Below are positions 40,001 to 48,401 of a DNA stretch of 64,000 nucleotides, piece by piece; within the stretch, counting starts at the first letter, position 1, and each line of letters opens with the position of its first letter. The position numbers and the translations under genes are program-made. Below the pieces are notes generated by a model, which saw nothing but the letters and a program-made list of their open reading frames with translations, ran no database searches and was not told the origin of the DNA. The stretch comes from Novosphingopyxis baekryungensis DSM 16222 (GTDB lineage Bacteria; Pseudomonadota; Alphaproteobacteria; Sphingomonadales; Sphingomonadaceae), in NCBI RefSeq assembly GCF_000420305.1, contig NZ_ATUR01000004.1, positions 372,001 to 436,000 on the forward strand, written 5' to 3'.

Positions 40001-41137
40001 TCAGGCGTCGGCCTTTTCCTTGGCCGCCTTTTCCTCAGCCAAGGTGGGATAGTCGATATAGCCTTCCGGCCCCTGGCTGTACCATGTGCGTATCTCGCTA
40101 TCGTTCAGCGCCGCGCCCAGACGGAAGCGCTCGACCAAGTCGGGATTGGCGAGGAAGGTGCGGCCATAGGCGATGGCATCGGCGCGGCCGGAGGCGAGAT
40201 CGGCCTGACCGTCCTCAAACCCGTAATCGCTGTTCAGCACCAGCGGGCCATGGAACGCCTTGCGGATCGCCGCGTCCTGCTTGGGCACCTCGGTGCGGCC
40301 GAACGTGCCGTCCGGGCCGGGCTGGCGAAGCTCCAGAAAGGCGATGCCGCGATCGTTCAGCAGACCTGCGGCATGGCTGAACAACGCTTCTGGGTCGCTG
40401 TCATCCACCCCCTGCGAATTGCCGTTGGGCGAGAGGCGCACCGAGACATGGCCCGCGCCCAGCACATCGATCAACCGATCGGTCACTTCGCCCAGAAGCC
40501 GCGTGCGGTTCTCGATGCTGCCGCCATAGGCATCCTCGCGCAAATTGCTGTTATCGCGCAGAAACTGGTCGATCATATAGCCATTGGCCGCATGCAGCTG
40601 CACCCCGTCGAACCCGGCCTTGCGGGCATTTTCGGCGGCGCGCGCATAGTCGTCCAGCAGGCGCGGAATTTCGCTGAGTTCCAGCGGGCGGGCTTCCTCG
40701 AAATCCTGCTTGCCGTCATAGGTATGCGCCTGGCCGGGCGCGGTGGTGGCGCTGCTGCTGACCGGCTGCTTGCCCTCGTTCAGGCTGCTGTGATGGATAC
40801 GGCCCATATGCCAGAGCTGCGCGATGATCTTGCCGCCCTTCTCATGCACCGCATCGGTCACGGGCTTCCACGCCTCGGTCTGCTCGTCGTTCCACAAGCC
40901 GGGCGCATAGGGCCAGCCAAGGCCTTCGGCACTCATGCCCGTCGCCTCGCTGATGATCAGGCCCGCACCTGCGCGCTGGGCGTAATATTCGATCATCATC
41001 TCGGTCGGCACATGCTCCCTGGTGGCGCGGCCACGGGTGAGCGGGGCCATCAGGATGCGGTTCTTCGCCTCGATCGCGCCCAGCGTGATGGGATCGAAAA
41101 GACTGGGGGATTGGCCGGGCGTGGTTTCGTTCGACAT
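40001..41137 (-). CDS. Alkene reductase, old yellow enzyme family
   Basis: A 378-residue FMN enzyme of the NemA/OYE class that reduces activated C=C bonds and nitro groups with NAD(P)H. The motifs APLTRGRA, IAQLWHMGR, FDGVQLHAANGYMIDQFLRD with substrate-binding His and Asn, and YGGSIENRTR are complete. It stands alone between a strong terminator and the divergent COQ9 gene. A role in detoxifying electrophiles is likely; the natural substrate cannot be read from sequence. Confidence 0.95.
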   Translation of the reverse strand: MSNETTPGQSPSLFDPITLGAIEAKNRILMAPLTRGRATREHVPTEMMIEYYAQRAGAGLIISEATGMSAEGLGWPYAPGLWNDEQTEAWKPVTDAVHEKGGKIIAQLWHMGRIHHSSLNEGKQPVSSSATTAPGQAHTYDGKQDFEEARPLELSEIPRLLDDYARAAENARKAGFDGVQLHAANGYMIDQFLRDNSNLREDAYGGSIENRTRLLGEVTDRLIDVLGAGHVSVRLSPNGNSQGVDDSDPEALFSHAAGLLNDRGIAFLELRQPGPDGTFGRTEVPKQDAAIRKAFHGPLVLNSDYGFEDGQADLASGRADAIAYGRTFLANPDLVERFRLGAALNDSEIRTWYSQGPEGYIDYPTLAEEKAAKEKADA

Positions 41138-41235
41138 GGGGACGGCTCCTGGGATTGTTACGGGATCGTTTTCATTTCATATTGCAACCCAGCTAAGCAG
41201 CCGATGTTCCGGGCGCAATCGAAGGAGTTCTTTGC

Positions 41236-41973
41236 ATGCGCGCAGCGAAGCTTTATCTTATGTCCATGGACCAGACCGACAGCACCCCGCCGCAAGCCCA
41301 TCAGCCCGCTCCAGACGATCTGACGCTGGACGAAGCGCGCAGCGCGCTTGCCCCTCATCTGCCGATGAACGCGGCGTTCGACGGCTGGACGCCCGAAGCG
41401 GTGGAGATGGCCGCAGGCAGCGCCGGGATCGATCCCGAAATCGCGAAACTCGCCTTCAAGGGCGGTGCCATGGACATGATCGATGCCTGGATCGAATGGA
41501 CCGACGCCGAAATGGCCCGCCGTCTGCCGCCGGAAGAGCTCGACGCGATGAAAATCCGCGACAAGATCCGCAGCATGATCGAAACGCGTCTGGACATCGC
41601 CGCGCCCGACAAGGAGGCGCTGCGCCGCGCCATGGCGGTGCAGGCGATGCCGCAAAACCTGCCGCGCACTGCCAGGATCGCCTGGCGCAGCGCGGACCGG
41701 ATGTGGCGCATGGCGGGCGATACCGCGACCGATTACAATCATTATACCAGGCGGATGACGCTGACCGCGGTCTATGGCTCCACGCTGACGGTGTTCCTGA
41801 ACGACGACAGCGAGGATTTTGCAGACACCAGGGCATTCCTCAGCCGCCGCATCGACAATGTGATGCAGTTCGAAAAGGCCAAGGCCCAGTGGACGGGCAA
41901 GGGTGCTGGCGGTTCGCGTGAACGCCTCAGCCTGTCGCGCTTCATCGGGCGGCTGCGTTATCCGGCGCGCTGA
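41236..41973 (+). CDS. COQ9 family ubiquinone biosynthesis protein
   Basis: A 245-residue helical protein with the TetR-like COQ9 fold: LTLDEARSALAPHLPMNAAFDGWTPEAVEMAA near residue 30 and a C-terminal block DYNHYTRRMTLTAVYGSTLTVFLND with the lipid-binding helix. In eukaryotes COQ9 presents lipid intermediates to COQ7; bacterial members are presumed similar. ATG 41236 has AGGAG eight bases upstream, so it is preferred to ATG 41260 or 41266. Confidence 0.92.
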   Translation: MRAAKLYLMSMDQTDSTPPQAHQPAPDDLTLDEARSALAPHLPMNAAFDGWTPEAVEMAAGSAGIDPEIAKLAFKGGAMDMIDAWIEWTDAEMARRLPPEELDAMKIRDKIRSMIETRLDIAAPDKEALRRAMAVQAMPQNLPRTARIAWRSADRMWRMAGDTATDYNHYTRRMTLTAVYGSTLTVFLNDDSEDFADTRAFLSRRIDNVMQFEKAKAQWTGKGAGGSRERLSLSRFIGRLRYPAR

Positions 41974-42005
41974 ACCTCAGCACAAGGCGGCCGAATGCGA
42001 ATCTC

Positions 42006-42719
42006 ATGCGTTGGCCGCGCATGCATGATTGGAAACAGTGTCGAACGATCTTGTTCGATGTAAACGAGACCCTGCTCGATATCAGGCCGCTGGAGGCGGA
42101 TTTTGCGCGCTGGTTCAACGATGCTGCGGTGATGCGGCTGTGGTTCGGCCAGCTGGTGATGCATTCGCAAAGCCTGACATTGTCCGGCCAGTATCGAGGG
42201 TTCGGCGTGCTGGCCAAAGCGATGTTGGCCATGGTGGCCGAGACGAAAGGCGTGCGCTTGCCCGATGATGCCGGAAACGTGCTGGTGGACCGCATTGTAA
42301 GCCTTGCGCCGCACCCCGATGTGATCCCCGCGCTCACGCGGCTTCGCGATGCCAGCTATCGTCTGGGCGCGCTGACCAACAGCTCGGCCGATGCGCTGGC
42401 GACCCAGATGGAGCATGCCGGGCTGAACAAGCTGCTGCCCTTCCAGATGAGTGTAGAAGCCTGCGGACGATACAAACCGGACCCCGCCCCCTATCGCACC
42501 GCTGCAACCGCGCTGGGCGTGGCTCCAGAGGAAATCTTGCTCGTCGCCTGTCACGCCTGGGACACGCTGGGCGCATCGGCAGCGGGCCTGCATAGCGCCT
42601 TCCTGCAGCGCCCCGGTTGTGCACGTATCGATCTTCCCGATGTTCATGTGGCCGATATCGCGTTCGACAGTCTTACCGCGCTGGCGAATGAATTATGCGG
42701 GGCTGGCCCACCATCCTGA
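42006..42719 (+). CDS. HAD-family (S)-2-haloacid dehalogenase-like hydrolase
   Basis: A 237-residue HAD hydrolase. Motif I is LFDVNETLLD with the nucleophilic aspartate, motif II is ALTNSSAD, then GRYKPDPAPYRTAA with lysine, and HAWDTLGASAAG. These are the type II dehalogenase signatures. Substrates may be small haloacids or phosphates; the family is often misassigned. ATG 42006 or ATG 42021 could be the start. Neighbours (COQ9, AMACR-type racemase) give no clear hint. Confidence 0.85.
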   Translation: MRWPRMHDWKQCRTILFDVNETLLDIRPLEADFARWFNDAAVMRLWFGQLVMHSQSLTLSGQYRGFGVLAKAMLAMVAETKGVRLPDDAGNVLVDRIVSLAPHPDVIPALTRLRDASYRLGALTNSSADALATQMEHAGLNKLLPFQMSVEACGRYKPDPAPYRTAATALGVAPEEILLVACHAWDTLGASAAGLHSAFLQRPGCARIDLPDVHVADIAFDSLTALANELCGAGPPS

Positions 42720-42765
42720 TCCGCGCTACCGCTGCATGACAAATAGGTAGCGGAAGAGGATCGAT

Positions 42766-43896
42766 ATGGCAGGCCCACTGGATGGAATTCGCATCATTGA
42801 ACTGGCCGGGATCGGCCCCGGTCCATTTTGCGCCATGATGCTGGCCGATCATGGCGCCGAGGTGATCCGCGTGGACCGCATCGGCGCCCATCTACAGACC
42901 ACCGATCCGCTCTCCCGCTCTCGCAAATCCATCGCGGTGAACATGAAATCGCCCGAAGGCGTGGCTCTGGTCCGCGATCTTGCGCGCGGCGCGGACGGGC
43001 TGATCGAGGGTTTTCGGCCCGGCGTGACCGAACGGCTGGGTCTGGGGCCGGACGTGCTGCTCGCCGACAATCCGAACCTTGTCTACGGCCGCATGACCGG
43101 TTGGGGCCAGACCGGCCCTTATGCCCATGCGGCAGGGCATGACATCAATTATATCGCGCTATCCGGCGCACTGCACACGATTGGCCGGGCGGGCGAAAAG
43201 CCTACGCCGCCGGTCAATTATGTCGGCGATTTTGGCGGCGGCGCGATGATGCTGGCTTTCGGCATGGTGTCCGCCCTGCTGGCGGTGAAGAATGGCAGCC
43301 CGGGCCAGGTCATCGATTGCTCGATGACCGATGGGTCGGCCGCGCTCACCGGCATGACCTGGGGCTTCAAGGCGGCAGGCCTGTGGAAGGACGAGCCCGG
43401 CGTCAACATGCTCGATACCGGCGCGCATTTCTATGACAGCTTCACCTGCGCGGACGGCAAGTTCATTTCCATCGGCTCGATCGAACCCCAATTCTACGCG
43501 CTGCTGCGCGAGACCTTGGGGCTGACCGACGACAGCGATTTCGATGCGCAGATGAACCCCGCAGCATGGCCGGTGCTGAAGGAAAAGCTGGCGGCCATCT
43601 TCAAATCCAAACCGCGAGATCACTGGTGCAGCCTGATGGAGGCGACCGACATCTGTTTCGCGCCCATATTGTCGCTGGAAGAGGCGCCCGAGCATCCGCA
43701 CAACAAGGCGCGCGGCACCTTTATCGAGGTGGCCGGCGCAACCCAGCCGGCGCCCGCCCCGCGCTATAGCGTCACAAAAACCGACGTACCGCGGCCCGCC
43801 CCGGCCGTAGGTGCGGATAGCGATAGCCTGCTGGACGAACTTGGTTATGATGCGGAAAAAATAGCTGCACTCCGCAAAGCGGGGGCCGTCAACTAG
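42766..43896 (+). CDS. Alpha-methylacyl-CoA racemase-like (CaiB/BaiF family)
   Basis: A 376-residue CoA-dependent enzyme. The segment GHDINYIALSGAL and the later VGDFGGGAMM match alpha-methylacyl-CoA racemase, with catalytic His125 and Asp155 aligned to H126 and D156 of the well-studied mycobacterial enzyme. The N-terminal LAGIGPGPF and GFRPG are family-wide. It would interconvert (R)- and (S)-2-methylacyl-CoA so that branched chains can enter beta-oxidation. It is followed ten bases later by an acyl-CoA synthetase and should be co-transcribed. Confidence 0.92.
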   Translation: MAGPLDGIRIIELAGIGPGPFCAMMLADHGAEVIRVDRIGAHLQTTDPLSRSRKSIAVNMKSPEGVALVRDLARGADGLIEGFRPGVTERLGLGPDVLLADNPNLVYGRMTGWGQTGPYAHAAGHDINYIALSGALHTIGRAGEKPTPPVNYVGDFGGGAMMLAFGMVSALLAVKNGSPGQVIDCSMTDGSAALTGMTWGFKAAGLWKDEPGVNMLDTGAHFYDSFTCADGKFISIGSIEPQFYALLRETLGLTDDSDFDAQMNPAAWPVLKEKLAAIFKSKPRDHWCSLMEATDICFAPILSLEEAPEHPHNKARGTFIEVAGATQPAPAPRYSVTKTDVPRPAPAVGADSDSLLDELGYDAEKIAALRKAGAVN

Positions 43897-43906
43897 GAGA
43901 GAGACC

Positions 43907-45487
43907 ATGAGCGAGGTGCCCACGCCGCAAGCCCCCATGCAGCATCCCATGGCCCACGCCCGCAGCCACCCTGAAAAACCCGCTTATATCATGGCTGCCA
44001 CCGGTGAAACGGTCACCTATGGCGAGCTGGACGATCGCGCCAATCGCGGCGCGCGGCTCATTCGTTCGCTCGGCCTGACCCGTGGACAGGGCATGGCGGT
44101 GATGATGGACAATTCCGCGCGCTATCTGGAAATCATGTGGGCGGCGGAGCGCACCGGCGTCTATTGCACCTGCATCTCCAACAAGCTGAATGCGGACGAA
44201 GCCGAATATATCATTCGCGACGCCGACTGCCGACTGCTCATCGCCAGCAAGGGTGTCGCGCCGGTCGCCGACGCATTGCGTGCGCGCCTGGACGATGTGG
44301 ATCTAATGATGTGCGACGGGGTGATCGACGGCTATCGCTCCTACGAAAACGCGCGTGACGCCCAGCCTGCCGACCCGCTGGACGATCCGCAATCCGGCGG
44401 CATCATGCTCTATTCCTCCGGCACCACCGGGCGGCCAAAGGGCGTGAAACATCCGCTGAGCGATGAACCCTTCGGCGCCAACGTTTCGCCGCTCGTGATG
44501 CTGGGGCAGGGCCTGTACGGTTTCACGCCGGACATGGTCTATCTTTCACCCGCGCCGCTTTATCATGCCGCGCCGCTGCGCTGGTGCATGGCGGTGCAGC
44601 AGATCGGCGGCACGGTGGTGGTGATGGACCGCTTCGAGCCCGAAGACGCGCTGCGCCAGATCGAAAAGTACAAGGTGACCCATGCGCAATGGGTGCCGAC
44701 GCACTTCATCCGCATGCTGAAACTGCCCGAAGATGTGCGCACGCGCTACGATCTGTCCAGCCTGAATGCCGCATGGCATGCCGCCGCGCCTTGCCCCATT
44801 CCAGTCAAGCAGGCGATGATCGACTGGTGGGGGCCGATTGTCGGCGAATATTATGCCGGCACCGAAGGCAATGGCTTCTGCGCCATTTCCAGCGCGGAAT
44901 GGCTGGAGCACAAGGGATCGGTCGGTCGCAATCTGATTTCGCAGACCAAGATCGTGGCGGACGATGGCAGCGTGCTGCCGCCGGGTGAAGAAGGACAGAT
45001 CTTCTTCGCCGAGGGCCCGCCATTCGAATATCATAATGATGCGGACAAGACCGAAGAAGCCACCAACGATCATGGTTGGACGACCTTGGGCGACGTCGGG
45101 TGGATGGACGCGGACGGCTATCTCTATCTGACGGACCGCAAGAGCTTCATGATCATCTCGGGCGGGGTGAACATCTATCCGCAGGAGATCGAGAATCTGC
45201 TCATTACCCATCCCGCCGTGGCCGATGTCGCGGTGATCGGCGCGCCGCATGAGGAAATGGGCGAGCAGGTTCTTGCCATTATCCGCCCCGCAGACCTCAG
45301 TCGCGATCATGCCGAACTATCCGCCGAGATCGACGCCTATGCGCGCGACCATCTGAGCCATGTGAAGACCCCGCGCCGCTATGATTTTCGCGATGAACTG
45401 CCGCGCGCGGAAACCGGCAAGCTCTACAAGCGCCTGCTGCGCAATGAATATTGGGAGAAGGACCAGGCCGATCAGGCGGAGGGCTGA
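43907..45487 (+). CDS. Acyl-CoA synthetase (AMP-forming)
   Basis: A 526-residue adenylate-forming ligase with the P-loop-like LYSSGTTGRPKGVKHP, YYAGTEGNGF (A5), WMDADGYLYLTDRKSFMIISGG (A7-A8) and a catalytic lysine near the end (PRAETGKLYKRLL). Pairing with an AMACR-type racemase suggests activation of branched-chain or steroid-side-chain acids, but this is an inference. The last 16 bases overlap the convergent fahA gene. Confidence 0.93.
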   Translation: MSEVPTPQAPMQHPMAHARSHPEKPAYIMAATGETVTYGELDDRANRGARLIRSLGLTRGQGMAVMMDNSARYLEIMWAAERTGVYCTCISNKLNADEAEYIIRDADCRLLIASKGVAPVADALRARLDDVDLMMCDGVIDGYRSYENARDAQPADPLDDPQSGGIMLYSSGTTGRPKGVKHPLSDEPFGANVSPLVMLGQGLYGFTPDMVYLSPAPLYHAAPLRWCMAVQQIGGTVVVMDRFEPEDALRQIEKYKVTHAQWVPTHFIRMLKLPEDVRTRYDLSSLNAAWHAAAPCPIPVKQAMIDWWGPIVGEYYAGTEGNGFCAISSAEWLEHKGSVGRNLISQTKIVADDGSVLPPGEEGQIFFAEGPPFEYHNDADKTEEATNDHGWTTLGDVGWMDADGYLYLTDRKSFMIISGGVNIYPQEIENLLITHPAVADVAVIGAPHEEMGEQVLAIIRPADLSRDHAELSAEIDAYARDHLSHVKTPRRYDFRDELPRAETGKLYKRLLRNEYWEKDQADQAEG

Positions 45488-46779
45488 CCGGCCATAATCC
45501 GCGCTTTGCAGGAGCCAAGGCCGATCGGCACGCAGCCGGATGCGCTGGCATGGCCGAGGATTTCCAACTCGTCTCCGTCCAGCAGGAACGTGCGCGTTTC
45601 GCCGCCTGGCAGATCGATCGGCACCGCGCCGCCCCTGGTCATTTCAAGCAGGCTGCCGAGGCCGCCATCGTCTGGCGAGGAAATGGTACCGGTGCCGAAC
45701 AGATCGCCCGGCTGCAGGTTGCAGCCATTGGAGCTGTGATGCGCGATCATCTGGCCGAGCGTCCAGTACATGTTGGCAAACTGTGTTTCGCTGAGCTTTA
45801 CCGGCGCCATGGCGCTGGCGCGCATCTGCGCGGTGGAGAGATAGACCTCCATCCGGATCGCAAAGCTGCCCTGCGCCTGATCGTCCGCATCCATCAGATA
45901 GGGCAGCGGCTGCGGATCGCCTTCCGGGCGCGGCGTCTGCGCGGTCCGGAACGGGGCCAGGGCTTCGGCGGTCACCACCCAGGGGGAGATGGTGGAATGA
46001 AAGCTCTTGGCCAGAAACGGGCCGAGCGGCTGATATTCCCACGCCTGCATGTCGCGCGCCGACCAATCGTTGAGCAGACAGATTCCAGCCAGATGGTCGC
46101 CCGCGTCCCCTATCGGAACAGGACTGCCCAAATCGTTGGACCCGGCGATCCAGGCCCCCAGCTCCAGCTCGAAATCCAGCCGTTCGCACGGACCGAAGAC
46201 AGGCGCGTCCGCATCGGCAGACTTGCGCTGCCCATGGGGCCGCCGCACCGCTGTGCCCGATGGCCGGATGGAGGAAGCCCGGCCATGATAGCCGATCGGG
46301 ATATGCTTGTAGTTCGGCAGCAGGGGATTGTCCGGACGGAACAGCTTGCCGACATTATTGGCGTGATGAATGCCCGCGTAAAAATCGGTATAATCACCGA
46401 TGCGCGCGGGCATCAGCATCGCGCAAGCGCTGGCATTATGCAGAAAGGGTTCCAGCTGCGCACGGTTCGCCCCGTCCGATAGCAGGCGCGAGAGCTGCCG
46501 GCGCACGTCGGCGCGCTGCTCCACTGCCAGCGCGAAATAGGGGTTGAGCGCGTCGGCACGGAAAACCGCCTGCCATTCGTCCGGCAGCAGATCCGCCTCG
46601 GCCAAGGCACGCATATCCAAGATGCTGTCGCCAATGGCCACGCCGATCCGCGCCGAACCACCGGACGGCGCGAACACGCCCAGCGGCAAGTTCTGCACGG
46701 GAAATTCGGCATGGCCGTTGGCGCTTTGCACCCAGCTTGTCAGTGCCGGATCATGCGTTTCATTGCGGGCATGGCGCAT
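45472..46779 (-). CDS. fahA: Fumarylacetoacetase
   Basis: FahA splits fumarylacetoacetate to fumarate and acetoacetate, the last step of tyrosine and phenylalanine breakdown. The 435-residue protein has the N-terminal FPVQNLPLGVF, the catalytic FYAGIHHANNVGKLF, and the metal site around ELELGAWIAGSNDLGSPV, plus LLNDWSARDMQAWE. Length matches the mammalian-type enzyme. It follows hmgA with a one-base overlap. Confidence 0.96.
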   Translation of the reverse strand: MRHARNETHDPALTSWVQSANGHAEFPVQNLPLGVFAPSGGSARIGVAIGDSILDMRALAEADLLPDEWQAVFRADALNPYFALAVEQRADVRRQLSRLLSDGANRAQLEPFLHNASACAMLMPARIGDYTDFYAGIHHANNVGKLFRPDNPLLPNYKHIPIGYHGRASSIRPSGTAVRRPHGQRKSADADAPVFGPCERLDFELELGAWIAGSNDLGSPVPIGDAGDHLAGICLLNDWSARDMQAWEYQPLGPFLAKSFHSTISPWVVTAEALAPFRTAQTPRPEGDPQPLPYLMDADDQAQGSFAIRMEVYLSTAQMRASAMAPVKLSETQFANMYWTLGQMIAHHSSNGCNLQPGDLFGTGTISSPDDGGLGSLLEMTRGGAVPIDLPGGETRTFLLDGDELEILGHASASGCVPIGLGSCKARIMAGQPSA

Positions 46780-48110
46780 CAGGCGGGGGTCCCTTTCTCG
46801 AAGCCGCTCCAGGCGCGGTCGTAATCATCCTGCAGCAAGCCTGTTTCCAGCGCCCATCGCGTGGGCCGGATGATGCTGCGCGTTTCGAACATGAAAGCCA
46901 TCGTATCCGTAATCTTGACCGGCGCCAGATCGGCCGCCACCGCCTTTTTATAGCTGGCGACATCGGGCCCATGTGCATTCATGCAGCTGTGCAGCGATGC
47001 CCCGCCCGGCGAAAAGCCACCTTCTTTCGCGTCATAGGCGCCGTGGATCAGGCCCATGAACTCGCTCATCAGATTGCGGTGGAACCAGGGCGGGCGGAAC
47101 GTATGTTCGGCCACCATCCAGCGCGGCGGGAAGATCACGAAATCGCAATTGGCGGTGCCGGGCGTGTCGGACGGGCTCGTCAATACGGTGAAGATGCTGG
47201 GGTCGGGATGATCGAAGCTGACCGTATTGATGGTGTTGAAGCGCGTCAGGTCATAACGATAGGGGGCCAGATTACCGTGCCAGGCCACCACGTCCAACGG
47301 GCTATGGCCAATGGTTGTTTCCCATAGTCTGCCGCCGAATTTCTGGATCACCTGCGTCTCGATGTCGCGGTCTTCATAGGCCGCAACCGGCGTCTCGAAA
47401 TCGCGCGGATTGGCCAGACCGTTGGCGCCGATCGGCCCCAGATCGGGCAGACGCAGCAAGGCCCCGTAATTCTCGCAGACATAACCACGCGCATGATCGT
47501 CCAGAAGTTCGACGCGAAAGCGCAAGCCGCGCGGTATGACCGCGATCTGCAGCGGCGCCACGTCCAGCCTGCCCATTTCCGTGTGCAGGATTAGCGCGCC
47601 CGATTGCGGCACAATCAGCAATTCCCCGTCGGCGGAGAAAAACAGCCGGTCCTGCATCGATCGATTGGCGGCATAGAGATGGATGCCCACGCCCGCCGTC
47701 TCACCATCACCATTGCCGCCATAGGTCACCAGCCCGTCGACGAAATCGCTGGCTTCTTCCGGCATGACGAGCGGGTCCCAGCGCAGCCGGTTGGGCGTTG
47801 GCGGCACGTCATCGAACGGCGCGGATTTCAGCCGGGGGGCGCCGTCATAAGGCGTGAACGGCGCATGTTCGGCCGATGGGCGCAGCCGGTACAACCAGGA
47901 ACGGCGATTCTCGGACCGGGGCGCGGTAAAGGCGGTGCCGGAGAATTGCTCCGCATACAGCCCGAACGGCACCCACTGCGGGCTGTTCTGCCCGATCGGC
48001 AGCGCGCCTGCCACAGCCTCCGTGGAGACATGATTGCCAAAGCCGGGCAGATAATCGTGCCGATCGTCCTGCGCTGTTGCGGTTTGCCCGGTCGGTTGCG
48101 CCTCGTTCAT
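46779..48110 (-). CDS. hmgA: Homogentisate 1,2-dioxygenase
   Basis: HmgA opens the homogentisate ring to maleylacetoacetate using Fe2+ and oxygen. The 443-residue protein has [13 protein letters not shown] at the start, the iron-binding region with [15 protein letters not shown] and [15 protein letters not shown], and the metal-binding [21 protein letters not shown] followed by [10 protein letters not shown]. It is in an operon with fahA. The partner genes hpd and maiA are not in the window. Confidence 0.97.
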   Translation of the reverse strand: MNEAQPTGQTATAQDDRHDYLPGFGNHVSTEAVAGALPIGQNSPQWVPFGLYAEQFSGTAFTAPRSENRRSWLYRLRPSAEHAPFTPYDGAPRLKSAPFDDVPPTPNRLRWDPLVMPEEASDFVDGLVTYGGNGDGETAGVGIHLYAANRSMQDRLFFSADGELLIVPQSGALILHTEMGRLDVAPLQIAVIPRGLRFRVELLDDHARGYVCENYGALLRLPDLGPIGANGLANPRDFETPVAAYEDRDIETQVIQKFGGRLWETTIGHSPLDVVAWHGNLAPYRYDLTRFNTINTVSFDHPDPSIFTVLTSPSDTPGTANCDFVIFPPRWMVAEHTFRPPWFHRNLMSEFMGLIHGAYDAKEGGFSPGGASLHSCMNAHGPDVASYKKAVAADLAPVKITDTMAFMFETRSIIRPTRWALETGLLQDDYDRAWSGFEKGTPA

Positions 48111-48401
48111 GCCTTGCCTCTTCCTGTCAGTCCCGATCCGTTGCTCCTATAGGACAGAATAGGGGCGGCGTCACATGCTCTGACGCTGCGGACTGGCCGT
48201 TTCCGGAACCGGATCGCCGCGTAACGCGCGCCAGCCGTCCATCCATTGACCAACCCATGCCGTCATGGGTCCGTGCAGGATGTCGCGCTGCCAGGATGGT
48301 CTAAACGTCTGAAATCAGGGTTCATAACAAATGACAATCGCGGAACGATTGATCGGCATCCGCCTTTCCCTTTTGCACGACATTCGAAACGGGGAAGCAA
48401 T
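48111..48401. other. Divergent intergenic region, hmgA / glycan cluster
   Basis: About 290 bases separate the two starts. The last 100 before the SPS-like gene are AT-richer and contain GGGGAAG as its ribosome site. No repeat, operator or small gene could be supported. Confidence 0.5.
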
